Below, one piece after another: positions 24,551 to 33,975 of a stretch of DNA of 64,000 nucleotides. How positions within the stretch are numbered: position 1 is the stretch's first letter; every line of letters begins with the position of its first letter. The position numbers were made by a program, and so were the translations under genes. The stretch is taken from positions 83,609,389 to 83,673,388 of the forward strand of contig CM069435.1 in the NCBI GenBank assembly GCA_035610365.1, given 5' to 3'. This DNA is from Aquatica leii. Taxonomy: Eukaryota; Arthropoda; Insecta; Coleoptera; Lampyridae. The notes under the pieces were generated by a model. That model was given only the letters and a program-made list of their open reading frames with translations, made no database searches and was not told the origin of the DNA.

Positions 24551-25030
24551 ACGTCCTTTCTTTGAAAAAAACACGAAAGGTGGAAATTCAACACCGTTGC
24601 AGAGGGGTATTTTGAAGATTTTTTAACACATTGCCTACGGCGGAACCGTTGAAAATTCTAGTAATAGTACCATTAACGAAAAGTTAATTGATATAGTTAA
24701 TAATGTTATTTCTGTTACGAACTAGGAAAAAAATGATGTAAAACAATTAGTCAACATACCTACAAATAACAGTTAATAATGTTTATAGTTTTAATATTAA
24801 TAAATAAATGCGTCTTCTATTTAGGTATACATGACAAGTGTACATAGGCGAAAAGTATCTCCCCGCGGTAAATTGTTTTTTCACTCTTTGAATACCTTCT
24901 GTTTACGTATCTAAGTAAAGGTTTTACTTTCCATTACCGTCGTTTTTTTGTCAAAGTAACGTTAATTAGCAAGGTGGTAGTGCAACGGTGTTGGGTTTTC
25001 ACCTTTCGTCACTTTTCAAAGAAAGGACGT
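24551..25030. repeat. Inverted repeat, ~50-bp arms at the Crypton 3' end
   Basis: 24551-24601 (ACGTCCTTTCTTTGAAAAA ... CCACCTTTCGT complement ... CACCGTTGCA) recurs inverted at 24981-25030 (TGCAACGGTGTTGGG...ACCTTTCGTC...CAAAGAAAGGACGT). The first arm covers the codons for the tyrosine motif; the second has lost the reading frame. The arms are about 380 bp apart. This is probably an inverted duplication rather than element ends. Confidence 0.65.
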
Positions 25031-25341
25031 CCGATACGCTAAATTAGTAGTGGAGGTTCCCCTAAAGCTGTGGCTTGTGTAGTCTTTGTAATAACAATAG
25101 CGAACAATATACTAAAACTATTATTTATACAAAATTTACGTAAATACGTGTAATTAAAATGTTCCCTTACATTATTTGAAATATAAAAATTAATTATAAA
25201 ATTTAACAACTAATTAAACAAAAATGATAATGAGTTATATTACAAAGACATAATTTACAATAATAAAACAAAATATAACAGATTGAGAAAACAAATAAGA
25301 CGCAAACAGCTTTATCATGTCAAAAAAAATTCGATATTAAA
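25031..25341. other. Spacer, nothing recognised
   Basis: AT-rich sequence without recognisable features. Confidence 0.4.
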
Positions 25342-26362
25342 CAGCACGCCGCTTAATAGCATCACATTGGGATTTGGAGTTTTTGGTAACAATAACAAAT
25401 GATAACAAAATCCAATGTTGAGAAAAATCATGTTTATCAGTTACCAAAGAATAAATACATACAGCGTGTATCTAAATAAACTAGAAAGGAAAATGATAGT
25501 GGTAAAACGTTCTTCTTTATCCTCCTAATTTTGATTTAATAATTTAATCATAAAATTATAGCATTGATACAAGCAAAATATACGCTCTTATAACACATTT
25601 AAAAAAATCCAAATTGTGAGCCAAATTAATTGAAAATTACACACTTGTTGCATTAAATAGTCTACTAAATTTATTAACACTCTGAGTAAAAAAAATCAAA
25701 AAATGACACAAAACGTAGTTTAATTAACTTGCTATTCTAAGAACAGCACATTATTTTCAAGTACACAAAAATACAAGGTAACTCAAAGATGACGTATTTT
25801 CAGAAGTTTAAATGAGGTAATGTTACGTAGTTCAGCAAAAATACGTACTCGAATAAATAAATACAATAGAACATTATGAAGCTAAATTTAGAAAATTGTT
25901 TTTAATTATTCTAATTATTGATACGTAATGTATTTTTAATTGGGCAGTAACATTTGTTAATTTATTTTTAGTAACTTATATTGTTGTAAAATGTTAATTT
26001 TCTCTTTTAAGCTAAGATTACGTCTTTTCATTGCGTTAGTCATTGCAAAGTGTTAAAACAAAACTAAAACAAGTTAGTGAGTGAATTGACACTGGGCGCA
26101 TGCTAATTTTGCAGCACATAGCTACTACAACAACTATAACTGATAATCAAACTTGAGACCATTAATTTACATATAAAAAGGTAACTAAGCTTGTAAATAG
26201 ACAAAAAAAACTCTCTTCTTATTAACTGAATTTGCATGCACCGAATAATCTTTGATTAATTTGGTTATTGTTCATGTATACAAACAAAAGAAGAAAATTA
26301 ATAACATAAACCAAAATTATGATTACTATAAACGATGTTTTTTCTATTTAGTAGCCTACGCC
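25342..26362 (+). mobile_element. pogo-like non-autonomous element, decayed
   Basis: Left end CAGCACGCCGCTTAATAGC matches the end at 31796 (CAGTGCACGCCGCTTAATAG). Homology with 31796-32360 continues for more than 500 bp (ATACAGCGTGTATC, TTCTAAGAACAGCACATT, TAAATGAGRTRA(T/C)GTTACGTAG). The right end (AAAATTATGATTACTATAAA CGATG ... CCTACGCC) is the inverse of the end at 20727. It carries no transposase frame. Decayed ends and indels indicate age. Confidence 0.65.
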
Positions 26363-26580
26363 CGATTCGTTTTTTAATGAATTAATAACATTAACCCTTG
26401 AAATGGCACTTTTTTAAATGAAAATCGTAGTTGACTTAATTTAAGAAGTAAAAAATAATATATATTGATGTTTATTTTTTATTTTTAATTTTTACTTTTT
26501 CTTTGAAAGGGTGGCAAATATACATTATAAAAAATATTTGTCACTATGTCTAAATAACAAAGATTATTAGGTGATTATCT

Positions 26581-27715
26581 TGTAATAAAAAATACAGACG
26601 GAATACAGAACGTATAATAAAAAGTAAAAATACATTTAATAAATGCAAAATAATTATTACCACGGCAAGCAATCGTAGGCACAGACCCTCAAGGTGATGG
26701 GTTGAATGATAAAAACTACAAAGACGTGAACTCCTTAAATTTATTAATTATACTTAACTAACTATTTACATTAGAGAACAATGAACAATATTTGAATTAA
26801 TCATATTTAGAATAAAACAGTATTTAAAATAAAATATTAGGGCGCCAACCACATTACGTGATGAATAAAAAGCGTAAAATCTTACACCTAATAAGTAATT
26901 AATATTAAATGTAAAAAATAGTAAACGGTAAATTTGTTATCGAGTATGTTTCCCGAAAGGTTTTAAACAACACAATTTAGTTATATGAAGATAAAATGCA
27001 GCATCTTAATTTTAGTTGACTCACCATGTTTAATATAACGTTATCGGATATCTTCTATTTTTAGCACATACTTTCTTCTTGTGATAAAATTCTTCAACAG
27101 GAATGAATACCAATGTATAATAAACTTCATTAACGAAAAATTCAGTAATTAATCGACAAAACCAAAATGAAGGATCCAGAATAAAAATCCAATAAACGAA
27201 AAGATCCAATAAAAAGAAAGATCCAAATAAAAATAAAAATCCAATGAAAAGAAAAAAGACCCTAAATACAAATAATTAGAACGGTTTTTTAAATGACATC
27301 ATGTACTTACGTCACACCTTCAATGTAACGGTCTTTGAAATAACTCTTCCTTTGTCTAATGATTGCCCAATATTGCGAAAGCACTAAAAATGTTGAATTC
27401 AATAGAAAAATTATATCAAAATAAAGGTAAACTCACCAATAATTAGATGGAATGAATAAAAATTAAATAACATAGGTTTTTACGCCATAATAAAGAAAAT
27501 CTTGTCTTCCTCTTGCATCACTACGACACGCGCAAGATGTTCACACGGAAGTGAAGCTTAACCTTCAAACCTTCTACTCAAGTCAACTACGCAGACTCTT
27601 CCGAAATACAACGCGACGTTGTCAAACTTAATAAATTTAAGTGCAATATTAATTGCAAAAATAAACGATTGTAAAATTGAATTTTAATTGTAATGAATTC
27701 AAACGGGACGTTACA
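26581..27715 (-). mobile_element. Family B solo LTR, copy 1
   Basis: 1135 bp. On the minus strand it starts TGTAACGTCCCGTTTGAATT and ends ...TATTTTTTATTACA, TG...CA as in LTR retrotransposons. A perfect 4-bp target duplication ATCT flanks it (26577-26580 and 27716-27719), as for gypsy-type elements. A second copy lies at 58863-59930 in the same orientation, colinear over nearly the full length. No internal retroviral-type genes are present, so it is a solo LTR left by recombination. It sits inside the piggyBac-like element. Confidence 0.85.
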
Positions 27716-27814
27716 ATCTTACCACTTTTAGTAAAACGATTAAAAAAAACACTATTCTAAGAAATTCCAATAATTTTTTATTACTGACGTAAGATATACT
27801 AACAATCGTGCAGT

Positions 27815-28084
27815 CAGATTAAGTTTTTTGGAATATAGCAAAACACTTTTTCCTTAATGTAAATTATGTTACTTTACGTTTCTTTGTATTTAGTGCTGCA
27901 CTGAGCATAATGCAATTTTTTCTGGTATATGGTGACCTACATTTACCAGTCTAATAAAATTTTCTATTGGACAATTTTGTTTTTTGGCGCGACTCTTGCT
28001 AAGTGTATCGCTTTTTCGTTTTCTACTTGAATAAGTGCCGATCAACTCATTGGCAAGTAGCGATCTTAATTTTATAAAGGTCAA
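27815..28084 (-). pseudogene. piggyBac transposase C-terminus
   Basis: Minus-strand frame from 28084: FIKLRSLLANELIGTYSSRK, RKSDTLSKSRAKKQNC, NVGHHIPEKIALC, and after a shift CSTKYKETxSNIIYI. The order ELIGxYSSRKR, a basic linker, GHxPEKI and a cysteine-containing tail fits the C-terminal end of piggyBac transposases, where a cysteine-rich finger binds the element ends. Several zinc ligands of that finger are lost. Identification is supported by the TTAA-bounded ends around it. Confidence 0.55.
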
Positions 28085-28565
28085 TTCCTATATCTTTTTA
28101 TGATTTATTTGAAATTTATAAATAATGAAACTTTTTGACTGTAAATAGTTGTTTGTAATCTGGTAATTTTTACGTTAAAAACTTAAATTTTTTGCAGAGC
28201 CGTAAATAGTATAAAATTTTTAAAGCATTATTTGAAGAGGGTACCATTATTTAACAAAAAAACTACACAAAAAGAGAAGATTTTTAGCAACATATACATT
28301 GTTTTTTTATAAACACAAAATACGTTTAACAACAACAACTTGAGAATAACTGACACTAAAGACATCTCTGAAATACGATATTCCCACGTAAACCTTTTTG
28401 GCAGACTTTAGACCTTGATAGTTTAGTTATTAAGCAATAGATGTCGCTCACAGTATATCTTTAATATTTAGAAAAAAGTGGGATGCATAGACATCAGAGA
28501 ATCTTAAAACATAATTTTATAAGCAAAGTGGGAAAATATTAACCGACTTGCACATAAAGGGTTAA

Positions 28566-28879
28566 CTGTTTGATAACAATATCAATGATTCGAATAAGCG
28601 GTGTGCACAGTATAATTATTAAATAACTAATTAGATCCAAAATAATTTTTCCTGCTCAGAAATTAATCTAAATTTGCCTAATGTAAGCAAATAATTGCAT
28701 AGATAATCTTGATTTAAAAGAAGACTAAACCGCAATTTAATAACGTTATAAGAACCACCCTCCTGTATAAAACTGTATACATAAGCCTGACTAACCGCTA
28801 TGCCTGTTAATATTTGTATTTTATGCACCTGTCTATAGGTATTTATGTTTTACTTAGGACGTAAATTTTTTTTTATTTT
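28566..28879. other. Spacer, nothing recognised
   Basis: No features recognised apart from chance open frames. Confidence 0.4.
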
Positions 28880-28985
28880 ATATTAAATCTTGCGCGGACC
28901 CCCTGATCTTTTTAAGAGACCTCTAAATTAATTTTAATTTTCTACGGACCCTCTGAACCTTGGGGCAGTTTCGACGCTAGTGACT
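28880..28985 (+). repeat. hAT (Charlie-like) terminal remnant?
   Basis: GCGGACCCCCTGATC, ACGGACCCTCTGAACC and GGGGCAGTTTCGACGCTAGTG recall the 3' end of Charlie-type hAT elements (repeated CGGACCCC followed by CAGTTTGGGAACCACTG). The match is partial and no left end or coding part was found. Confidence 0.3.
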
Positions 28986-29194
28986 TAAAATATTTACGCA
29001 ACCGAGCATAACTGTGTAAAAACAAACTGTATTTTTAACTAAATTCTTGCAATAGTTGCAGTGATGGTATAAATAAATATATTAATTATATATTGAAATT
29101 AAGTTAAATTTAAATATTTATAACAAATCAATTTAATTCGGCAATTTTTGAACTTGCGAAATATTTAGATAATTTTATGGTTATACATAATTAT

Positions 29195-31063
29195 TTTTCT
29201 ACGACTAACAGATAATACGATACATTGTATGTTTAATTGCGATTAGGCAACGTTGTGCATTGTGATTGTCTAATTCTATTTCCGTACAGGTCAAAGCCAT
29301 TTCCGTACAGGTCAAACCTATTAACGTACAGGATAGTGAATTATGAAAACATAATTTAGAAGACTTTTACAAATATTCTCTGCATCAAATTATGAAATTT
29401 GAAAACGAAATCATTGAGTGTCATGTATAAGGTATTGCATTAGTTTATAGCGTAAAATAAGTGTTTTATAAACTACATATACATACATATTTTAGGTTAT
29501 ATTCGTAAACGTTGACGTTTAGTGGTGACTTTCTTGTAATGAAATATAAATATATTTTAGAGGTTCAAGGTAATTAGAACAAACAAAGACTTCTAATTTG
29601 TAACCCAACTACTTATTTTCTTGCAGGGTTTTCTTTTGATGGGAAGGAAATATTAACAGTATTTTACCAGATTTTTGCAGTGTTATAAACAGATTAAGTA
29701 ATTTAATCCTTAAAATAAAATTACTCATTTTATGAATTAAGTTAAATTAAAGTCAAATTAAGTTAAAGAAGTTAGTATTTATTAGAACATTTATCAGTTT
29801 TTTAAACTGCATGACAATTCAGAAGTATCCAATTATTTTTGGTGTTCATCAATAGTTGCAAGATATCAAAATGTTTGTTCCACACATGCCTAATATCTGT
29901 TTGTTATTATTTATCCTTATGTTAATGCAGTTTTCATAAGTATTTATGTATACTTTTACTACATATTATATTATAATCTTGTGTAAATAATGTATTCGCA
30001 CATTGTCGCTACCTTCTTAAAAATGTAATCACAAACACTTTGGACTTACGTTTTAATAAATAACACAAGATAAACATAAATACAATTAATTGTTACAAAA
30101 CTAATGCAAACCACTGGTTTATACATTGAAGAAATTATTGTTTCTTTTACCTACAATGTGTTTTGTTAACAATTAATTTCTCATATTTAAACTAATTTTG
30201 CAGTAAAAACTATTACAGCATATTTGATCCATTAGAATAGTTAACTGTTTTGCATTTTCTAAAAGGTATTTTTTTCAATTCTTTAACTACGATGTTCTTA
30301 TTACCTTCTTAGTTCGGAAAGCTTGATTCTTAAAAATAACACCTATTAATTACAAATTATCTTTAAACATTTACAAATTTACCTTATTTGCTTTGTTAGT
30401 CACATTCACATGTTATTTGGTTGAAGCTTCTAGGAAAAACTATCACATATCAACATTTGTCAGAACTTGACGACATTGTTAACAATTCAGGCCTCGCATG
30501 AATAGATTTCTTTTACTTACTGGCTGCAAAAGCAAAATCTGGTCATTGAATCATTAGTACTTTTCAAAGTATTCTAGCTCATTCATATTAGGTTATGCTT
30601 GAAATTAATGTATTTAAAAAAATTCAAATAGTTAATGATTTAAAGTTAACTAAAATTGCATGCCTTTAAAGCAAGTAAATTATACTCACCATTTCTTTAA
30701 CTAGAGATGAGTAAAAAAACAAGAATAAAATAAAAGTAACAGATATCTAATAGTATAAACGCTGTCAAGTTGACATAAAATAAATACAAGTTTTGACATA
30801 ATTTTTTTATTGTCATTTTAGGTATTACCAATACAAATTTTTAAATTAGTTTATTTATTTTCTGCGTTATTTTTTTCGTAAAATTCTGTATAACTTTGAT
30901 TACTAATTAAATATAGAGTCGTAGAAAAAGTATAGTGTATAATTCGTAAGGAATGTGTATTGCCAACTCGTACGAATTGCCAACCTCGCCTTCGGCTCGG
31001 TTGCAAACTTTCATACTCGTTGGCAATGACAACCATTCCTTACTCATTATACAATATACTATT
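29195..31063 (+). mobile_element. Family C dispersed repeat with hairpin end, copy 1
   Basis: 1.87-kb unidentified repeat. Left end TTTTTCTACGACTAACAGAT; near the right end an inverted AGTCGTAGAAAAA at 30918-30930 precedes a 130-bp hairpin (30929-31060). A second copy runs in the opposite direction at 60452-61339, and homology is clear over many blocks, such as TTTCCGTACAGGTCAAA, GTATTGCATTAGTTT, TTGACATAAAATAAATAC and ATAACGC(A/G)GAAAATAAATAA. Copy 2 lacks an internal ~0.8-kb segment present here (about 29800-30650). No coding sequence was found. The inverted TTTTTCTACGACT ends suggest a non-autonomous DNA element of unknown superfamily. Confidence 0.75.
30929..31060. repeat. Imperfect palindrome (hairpin) 2, 132 bp
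   Basis: Left arm AGTATAGTGTATAATTCGTA AGGAATG...TGCCAACTCGTA...GCCAACC; the right arm pairs with it through GGTTGC, TACTCGTTGGCA, CATTCCTTACTCATTATACA and ATATACT. The tip is CTCGCCTTCGGCTCGG. In copy 2 of family C (60452-60520) the tip and most of one arm are deleted, as expected for a hairpin prone to loss. The minus-strand open frame across it is a by-product. Confidence 0.85.
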
Positions 31064-31795
31064 CTGGTTTATATTTTTTTTGTAATTATGAGAATGTGTA
31101 TTCTAACTTTGCTACTGTAATGTATTTCTCATGTTTGGTTGTTACAGTTTGAAATAGAAAAACCCGAATTTTGTTTTTTATCGGTTGGTCTTTTTACTTT
31201 TGTTACAATTAGTATATAACAAGTGTATTGCATTAAATTTAAATAACGACTCAATAATACCACAGATAAATAAGGTATACAGATAGCCAACGTATATGAA
31301 GGTTTTGGCAGTTAGTACGGATACAAAAATGTTAGTTAACTATAATATTTGTAACGTACGAAAAATTAACAACAGATGGCAAAGTAAGAAAAATTGTTTT
31401 GAGTAGCGGATAAAATAATCATCACAACTGTGATATAAATTGTCTTTTCTTTGACAGATGGTGTACTTGTAGTAGTGACGTAATAAAATTCGAAGAAATT
31501 CTCTTAAAACTTTTACGGGCTTGTGACTAATAATGTTTATGTACGGTAACTTTAATGTTACATATCAGCTGAATCGTCGACTCACAACAGAAATTTGAAA
31601 CTGTTAAATTTTGCTGACTACTAATAATCAAATATAAAAAATGTAAAGTTTACGAAAAAATGCAATGATTGAATAATTTATATATTTTATTCCTTCTTAT
31701 ATTTTATTAAAATAAAAACCAATTTAATAGATTTAATTAAATAAATTAAACACCAATAAAAGAATTAAACTATAGTAAATAAATACAGTGCACGC

Positions 31796-32760
31796 CGCTT
31801 AATAGAATCACACTTGGGGCTTTTGACAACAATAACCAAATGATTTTTTTATTGATTAGAAACGAGTAAATACATACATGAATACATACAGCGTGTATCG
31901 GATTAATTTAAAAGGTGAAATTATAGCTTCAATACAAAGCAAAAAACAATGTTCTAATGCAACATTTCAAATATTTAAATTTTGAAGCCAAATAAATCGA
32001 AAATTACGGACATCTTACATTTATTACTGCCCTAAGTTTATTGACACTGTGAAATAAAAAAAATGAAAAACGATGTTATAAAGATGTTATGATTAGAGGT
32101 GAGTGATACAGTATTTTGTGCACCGAATATTGATACCACTACTCAGACCTAGTTATGATGTTTAATTTAGTTCTAAGAACTGTACATTTTTTCTCAGTAA
32201 TTTACTGACATCGTTTGACATCAAAAACAAATACAAAATAATGTTATCACAACATTTTTATTCTAAGAACTACATGAGTACACTAAAAACAACTAGAAGA
32301 TAACGTAGATGCTTAAATGAGATGACGTTACGTAGGTCAGTTAAAATATGTACTTGAATATTGTTAATGCAGATGACGCAAAACTTTTCTTTAAATGCTT
32401 ATTGTTTACCAAAGAAATAATTGGCATGCACACCACTAGTATAAGTTTACTGGACGCCATTAGAGATCTCAGCAAAATATGGAATATCAATGTAAAACAG
32501 CAAACCATTATAAATTATTTTCAAAGCAGACATTGTTAAACATGATTTTCAAGAAAGAGGAGTCAAATTTGATTGGAATGAAAATGATTTTCTTCCACTA
32601 TCTTACTCAGTTAAAATTATTTTGAGTTTTATATGCAAGTTTATCAGATATCAACGATATGGCATTTAAAAATTTCGTTAACGTGTACAAGAATTTGTGT
32701 ATAATGCAACAACACACAGAAAAAAATTTGGAGAGCGTTATTGAAAATATGTCAGTATAG
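31796..32760 (+). mobile_element. pogo/Tigger-like element fragment inside the 3.8-kb element
   Basis: Starts after TA with CAGTGCACGCCGCTTAATAG and is homologous for over 500 bp to 25342-25880. It includes a transposase remnant (32348-32540). The right end was not found; the foldback arm begins at about 32760. Confidence 0.6.
32348..32540 (+). pseudogene. pogo/Tigger (CENP-B-type) transposase, internally deleted
   Basis: A 63-codon frame that joins two separate parts of a pogo-type DDE transposase. NADDAKLFFKCL corresponds to NADETGLFFKCLP, around the first catalytic aspartate. SISLLDAIRDLSKIWNINV followed by KQQTIINYFQSRHC corresponds to the C-terminal LLDAI..L..AW..V...TI.NCFRHAGF motif. 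Everything between, including the second and third catalytic residues, is gone, so it is an internal-deletion derivative. The methionine at 32348 is not a real start. Confidence 0.65.
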
Positions 32761-33437
32761 TTAGAACTGCCTTTTTTGATAAACTAAAAAACATTATTGT
32801 GCTGAATTGTGTTCAGTATGTGCTACCTTGCGCCGCAAAAACAATTTCCTTTTTTCCATTTACTGTTTTCACAAAAACCAGCAATATAATTTTTACGAAA
32901 ACATGTAGCCTCGTTTTTTTCGATGAAATCAAAAACAACTAGTGTGCTGAAATTGTGCCCATTATGTACTACTTTGTGCCGCAGAAACAATTGTTCTTTC
33001 TTTTTATTTGCAGATTTTATGAACAAAAAAAAGTTTTTACGATAATACATAGCTTCGTCTTTTTCGATAAAATGAAAAGTAACTATTGTGCTGAGTAGTG
33101 CTCAGTAAGTGCTATTTTGTGCCGCTGAAACAATTTCTATGTTTTTACCATTTGCAGAGTTAATAACGACAAAATTATTATTATGATAGTAGTCGATAGT
33201 AGACGTTGTCTTTTTGTTTTATACAAAATGAAAAATGACATCTTACTGTTTATTGTACTACACTGAAAACAATCCGTGTATACATTTAAGATTACATGTC
33301 TGTAATAGTAAAAAATAATAATTGCTATAATAGAACGGTTTGCCTCCTGGTAAACGATTAATTTTAAAGTTTGGTCAAATTAATGACCCCTTCTTTTAGG
33401 AGGTTAGATGAAAGCAATTACTTCAGTAATTTGCGAC

Positions 33438-33467
33438 GTTTCGTGTTCAGGATGAACACTTCATCAG
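33438..33467 (-). ncRNA. Hammerhead ribozyme-like motif (Penelope type)
   Basis: On the minus strand: CTGATGA, then A, GTGTTCA, TCC, TGAACAC, then GAAAC. Both conserved core strands (CUGAUGA and GAAA) are intact and stem II is a perfect 7-bp helix with a 3-base loop. Penelope-like elements carry such hammerheads in their terminal repeats, where they process element RNA. Stem III looks very short (ACGU..), as described for Penelope types, so cleavage may need a dimer. The adjoining reverse transcriptase fragment is on the opposite strand. Confidence 0.6.
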
Positions 33468-33679
33468 GCTCCCTCACACTGAGTCAAGTATTTTTTGATA
33501 TAATTAAAATAAAAAAGAAACACATTTAATTAAAAACATGATGTTTTACGTACATCGTGCACTTTTAAAAACGTACGAATCTCGTATAGGTACAGAGACT
33601 ATATTGGTTCAAATTTTTTATTGTTATTGTAAGCAGAACTGCATGGTTTTATTTACCTAATGATGGCATCTATTAGAAA

Positions 33680-33975
33680 CTAACAATTTCTGGACCAGAT
33701 CAACGCACTGCACAGACCAATCGAGCTTACTATAGAAAAACAGCAAAATGGAAATCTACTTTTCTTAGACGTGAAGACACCCCAAAAGGAAAACTACAAC
33801 TTGCAGTATATAGAAAAAAGATGCATCTTAAAAAAGCACTTAGGAGGAACTGTTACAGAGACACCAACATAAAGAAAGCTACGAAAAGTGGATTTTGCAA
33901 GCAGAATCACCAAGAGGGATAACTTGTACTGTATCTACAAATCCTACATTTCCCAAACTGTGGTACGCGTAACAC
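33680..33975 (+). pseudogene. Penelope-like reverse transcriptase fragment
   Basis: LDQINALHRPIELTIEKQQN followed by GNLLFLDVKTPQ matches the thumb-side region of Penelope-like reverse transcriptases (LxxLNSLHPxIxFTxExExD, GxLPFLDV). One frame over, VYRKKMHLKKALRRNCYRD matches the following VYRKPTHTDRYL block. It is a short relic: the YADD catalytic region and GIY-YIG endonuclease are absent. The 78-codon open frame starting at 33888 is mostly antisignal. Confidence 0.65.

Larger units (their letters stand above)
21968..24740 (+). pseudogene. Crypton-type tyrosine recombinase, split in two
   Basis: Tyrosine recombinases of this type cut and rejoin DNA through a covalent tyrosine. N-terminus at 21968: MDIPPQIKEAAQNV, then one frame over NNLLPTKSLDRYWK (to 22053). 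After a 1.8-kb gap the protein resumes at about 23842 with YFKEWCNSENVKKIY and VLLAYFND...PTSFWSEYSM, the N-terminal SAM-like DNA-binding domain. The catalytic domain follows: LLMKVAMVLGI, LNLDHCKDYTGHSVRRTC with the GHxxRR box (His at 24507), and, after frameshifts, TVAEGYFEDF with the nucleophile tyrosine at 24608-24610. A GT at 22044 and AG at 23849 would join DR to YFKEWC in frame, so the gap may be an intron or an insertion. Several frameshifts and stops make it a pseudogene. Confidence 0.82.
26394..28561 (-). mobile_element. piggyBac-like element carrying a solo LTR
   Basis: Flanked by TTAA at 26390-26393 and 28562-28565, with inward-reading ends CCCTTGAAATGGCAC (left) and CCCTTTATGTGCAAG (right). 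TTAA targets with CCC-starting ends are diagnostic of piggyBac. The interior holds a piggyBac C-terminal coding remnant on the minus strand (27815-28084) and is split by a younger 1135-bp solo LTR (26581-27715). The central transposase with its catalytic aspartates is missing between the remnant and the right end, so the element is an internal-deletion derivative. Confidence 0.6.

Noticed and set aside
30851-31036. Arginine-rich 61-codon frame (SLQPSRRRGWQF)
   Set aside because: Produced by translating the GC-rich tip of hairpin 2.
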